From contig NC_055998.1 in the NCBI RefSeq assembly GCF_018446385.1, positions 69,558,744 to 69,622,743 on the forward strand: 64,000 nt of DNA, written 5' to 3'. The notes below the pieces were generated by a model, which was not told the DNA's origin, did not search any database, and worked only from the letters and a program-made list of their open reading frames with translations. A program made the position numbers and the translations under genes. The stretch comes from Zingiber officinale (taxonomy: Eukaryota > Streptophyta > Magnoliopsida > Zingiberales > Zingiberaceae). Below, one piece after another: positions 60,727 through 64,000 of this stretch; positions within the stretch are counted from its first letter, which is position 1, and each line of letters opens with the position of its first letter.

Positions 60727-62390
60727 TGTTAGGGTCGATTTGTAGCTAGAGGAGGGGGGGGGGGGTGAATAGCTCGTCGTGCTCCAGTTGCTTGCTTCAT
60801 GATGATGATATGTAGCGGAAATACACACTAAGCACACTGACAATCGCTAACACTAGGATTTACTTGATATCCACCTTAAAAAGAGGTGACTAATCTAAGG
60901 ATCCACACACGATGCACTCTCCACTAAGAAAAACACTCCTTTTTGGTAACTACCAAAGGCGGAGAAGCCTTATACAAACCCATACAACAAGATACAATAC
61001 ACGCAAGAAGAAAAATACAAGAATACAAAGTAAAACCTCTTTTTGCTTGACCTTGTTGCTGAAGAACGCCTCTTGAACCTTGGAAGTGCAACAACACTTG
61101 TTCCCAAGAGCTTCCAAGAACTGGCGATGAGTGCTCGGAGAAATCGCATGAAGATCGGGAAGAAGAGTTGCGGAGAAGAAGCTCGCCAACGACTATATAC
61201 TTCGCGCTTCTAGGGCTCCCAATCGATTGGGCATGGTCCCAATCGATTGTCACGTCAGATTTGTGCCATCCCAGTCGTCCATCGCTCGCTACCTGTGCAA
61301 CGGTCACATCCCAATCGATTAGCTGATCGATTTGGGAAGGCTTGAATCGATCGGTTGATCGATTCAGAGCACCTCTGTGCTCGTTGGAAGCTACCTGAAT
61401 CGATTGACCGATTGATTCAGGCGTTCTCGCGATTGCACAAGAAAACCAACTGCCAATTGATCGACCGATCAATTGACAGTGCCTGATCAATCGGTTGATC
61501 GATTGGGCAGCTCTCTATGCTCGCGATACTTGCTCCCAATAGATCGACCGATCGATTGGGTCGCTACTTATTGCAACACTCTCCCAATCAATCGGTTGAT
61601 CGATTGGGCTTGGGTCAATCGATCAACCAATCGATTGCCACAACCTTGACTTGCCAAACTCAAGTCCAAGGTTCCCAAACCCAACATCCGGTCAATCGTG
61701 ACCTGTTGAGACTCTTTCTGCCTAGCATCTGGTTAACCTTGACCTGTTGGGACTTCTTCACCAAGTGTCTGGTCAATCCTTTGACTCACTTGGACTTTTC
61801 TCCTTGTGCCAAGTATCCGGTCAACCTTGACCCACTTGGACTTACTGTCTCGTGCCAAGTGTCTGGTCCTCCATGACCCACTTGGACTTCCACCAGATGT
61901 CTGGTCACCCTTGACCCATTTGAATTTCTTCGTGCCAAGTATCCGGTCAATCCTTTGACCTACTTGGGCTTCCCAACACCAAGTGTTCGGTCAACCTTGA
62001 GCCACCTGGATCTCTACTTGCTTGGCTTCACTCACCAGGTCTTTCCATCTGCCTAGCTTCACTCACTAGGGCTTTCCATCTGTCTGGCTTCACTCACCAG
62101 GACTTTCACCTAGCTTCACTCACTAGGGTTTTCACCACTGCACGACTTCACTCACCGGGACTTTCACCTGCCTAGCTTCACTTACTAGGTCTTTCACCTG
62201 GCTTACCAGGATTTTTCAACTGCCTAGCTTCACTCACTAGGTCTTTCACCTGACTTTACTCACTAGGATTTTCCCTTGCCTAACATCCAGTTAGGACTTT
62301 CCCAGTTAAGTATCCAGTCAAACTTGACCTACTTGACTCTTCCTCACATCAAACTGGTCAGTCCTTGACCAAAGGGGAATTGTATCAACA
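60727..62390 (-). repeat. 3' LTR of a third gag-only-type element
   Basis: 1.66 kb, TGTTAGGGTC...TGTATCAACA. It has the hairpin AGCTA...TAGCT around a G12 run (60744-60774) and a dense cluster of CAATCGATTG / GATCGGTTGATC palindromes (61205-61640). Tandem units follow: GTCTGGTCAACCTTGACCCA (61690-62010) and TAGCTTCACTCACTAGG (62020-62300). A polypurine-type tract (minus TTTGGGAGAT) adjoins at 62391-62400, so the element interior lies to the right. An open frame at 60924-61490 is judged a chance frame. Confidence 0.8.
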
Positions 62391-64000
62391 ATCTCCCAAA
62401 TCGGACGATTGCACCTGCAATCTCCATGTATTGTCAAACATCAAAACCCAAACATCAAGACTCAAGCTTGAGTCAACTCAAACTTAATCAACCTGGTCAA
62501 CCTTGACCCAAGGATGTTGCACCAAAAATCACTCCCTTTTTTATTTTTGACAATACTTTTAAGTTAGGCTAATCCCATAGCCTCAACTTCTTTTTCACGG
62601 CAATGTCCTTTGGATAATGAAGGTATAATTTAGATCCTACATTCTCCCCCAAACTTTTCTTAAGGGATAAAGGCCTAACTTAAACCCTAGATTTCTACCC
62701 CTATTAGCACACATCAAAAACTCTTTCCCTGAAGAGTTACTCAACGTTGTTCACAACCTTACATGTTGTTCACAATACCACAATGAAGGTCCAATACCCT
62801 TCACGGTATCCAATGCTCATCCTTGAGCATTAAACCTCTTCACAATGCTCATCTTAGAGCATCCATCATTCCAACAATGAAGGTCTCATACCCTTCATTA
62901 TAGCCAATGTGCACCCTTGAGTATTAATCCACTTCATAATGTTCATCCTTGAGCATTCACAACTTAACAACGAAGATATCCACTCTCCATTATTTTTCAA
63001 TACTCAACCTTGAGCATTTTTTTCTAAAGAAGGTTATCCACCTTCTAAGGTTTATGAAAAATTAATTTTCATGTCCTTAAAGAGTAAATCCCCCTAAAGA
63101 CATGCTCCAAACTTCTATCATTACACCAGCAATGACTTGAAATCCCTAAACCTTTAGGAAACTCAAAATTTAAAATTTTAAGGTTCAAAAAGTCAATATT
63201 GAAGCCAAACCTCATCCTAAACTTCAACTTACCAATCTTTAACCATTTCTCCTTGTTTTCATTATGAAAACTCCCCCTAAATGTGTACAAATATATTTCA
63301 AGGGGTTAGGAATGGTTAAAGAGGCTAAAAATAGCTTAAAGTACTGAAATAAGACTTTTCCAGTCAAAATCAGCCTTTTCAATCGATTGGGTTGGGTCTC
63401 AATCGATTGACATTAGTTTTAATAGATCGCCTGATCGATTTCACAAGCTTCTGTTCACGAAAATTTTCTCTGAATCGATCCACTAATCGATCGAGGCAAG
63501 GTTGAATTGATCGGATGAACAATTCAGTGAGCTTCAGCTCGTGATAATACCAGTCTCAATCGATCGCCCAATCGATTGGAGGTCTGATTTTATGGAATCC
63601 AATTTTAGTGAAATTCAGAAATGCCCTAAAAATTTTACAAAATTCTAAAAATCATGAAAATTATTGTAGACATTATTTAGGATATATACTATCAAGGAAA
63701 AATAGTTTTCTAAGAAAATATATCTTATTTTCAAAGATTGACACAAACTTGGTAACTTGTAAAAACTTCAATGTTTCTTTCAAGTTTGTGTCTAACTTTT
63801 CAATGATAATTACTATCAAAAGATAGCCTTCACCAAGGTTTTCCAAAGTATATTTAAAATGTTTTCAAAACTAATTTCCAATCATGTTCTTTGGGCTAAA
63901 TGCACATGACTTATACATTAGCTTTCCCAATAATTGGAGTATACATAACTATGTGTTTTGATGAAATCAAAACTCAAATAAATGCACTAAATTAACATCT
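62391..64000 (-). mobile_element. Interior of the third element, partial
   Basis: Non-coding 3' interior running off the window. CTCCCTTTTTTATTTTTGAC near 62530 and the 63590-63800 stretch match 50330-50370 and 51040-51300 of the TTTCC-flanked element. A second CAATCGATTG cluster lies at 63380-63590. Short repeats of CCTTGAGCATT appear at 62820-63020. No gene is seen; gag would be expected beyond the right edge. Confidence 0.65.

Noticed and set aside
60924..61490. 188-codon open frame on the minus strand
   Set aside because: It lies within an LTR and crosses the CAATCGATTG palindrome cluster. Its composition follows the repeats, and a related LTR has no equivalent frame.

Overview
The window is plant nuclear DNA, probably from a monocot; the species cannot be named from sequence alone. 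The evidence is GT-AG spliced genes with plant orthologues (plastid root-type ferredoxin-NADP reductase, cytosolic ribosomal protein eS12, a GDP-L-galactose phosphorylase-like protein), tRNA-iMet primer sites, and Ty1/Copia, Ty3/Gypsy, CACTA and gag-only LTR retroelements nested in one another. I see no bacterial or organellar genes.

Layout. 1-10285: a Ty1/Copia element on the minus strand (LTRs 1726-3516 and 8468-10285). A second internal region is joined to its left LTR (1-1725), so two elements share one LTR in tandem. 10286-24980: remains of a minus-strand gag-only retroelement (LTR 23240-24980, gag 21616-22974, AT-rich spacers, repeated stem-loop units, a second decayed gag). This is broken by a fold-back element (12170-12780) and a 5'-truncated Ty3/Gypsy chromovirus (12781-18559). 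25796-29334: a CACTA DNA transposon with an ATG target duplication. 31120-45549: the island of host genes. On the minus strand are a VTC2/GGP-like gene (7 coding exons) and root-type FNR (6 exons). Divergent to them on the plus strand is eS12 (4 exons, with a ~126-bp tandem repeat in intron 1). 46150-49594 and 57816-60726: a decayed plus-strand Gypsy-type element. 49595-57815: a minus-strand gag-only LTR element inserted into it (TSD TTTCC). That element itself holds two solo LTRs: one of the Copia family from the left end (51441-53444, TSD GATAA) and one Gypsy/Tat-like (53982-55725, TSD ATATG). 60727-64000: the 3' LTR and internal part of a related element that leaves the window.

How it fits together. 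The three host genes are ordinary housekeeping or metabolic genes. The GGP-like paralogue appears to have lost the catalytic histidine of its HIT motif. The rest is a layered record of transposition. The gag-only elements share an LTR-end hairpin next to the primer site whose stem changes in a compensatory way between elements. Each also carries its own cluster of short palindromes at a similar place in the LTR. These two features are the most unusual signals here.
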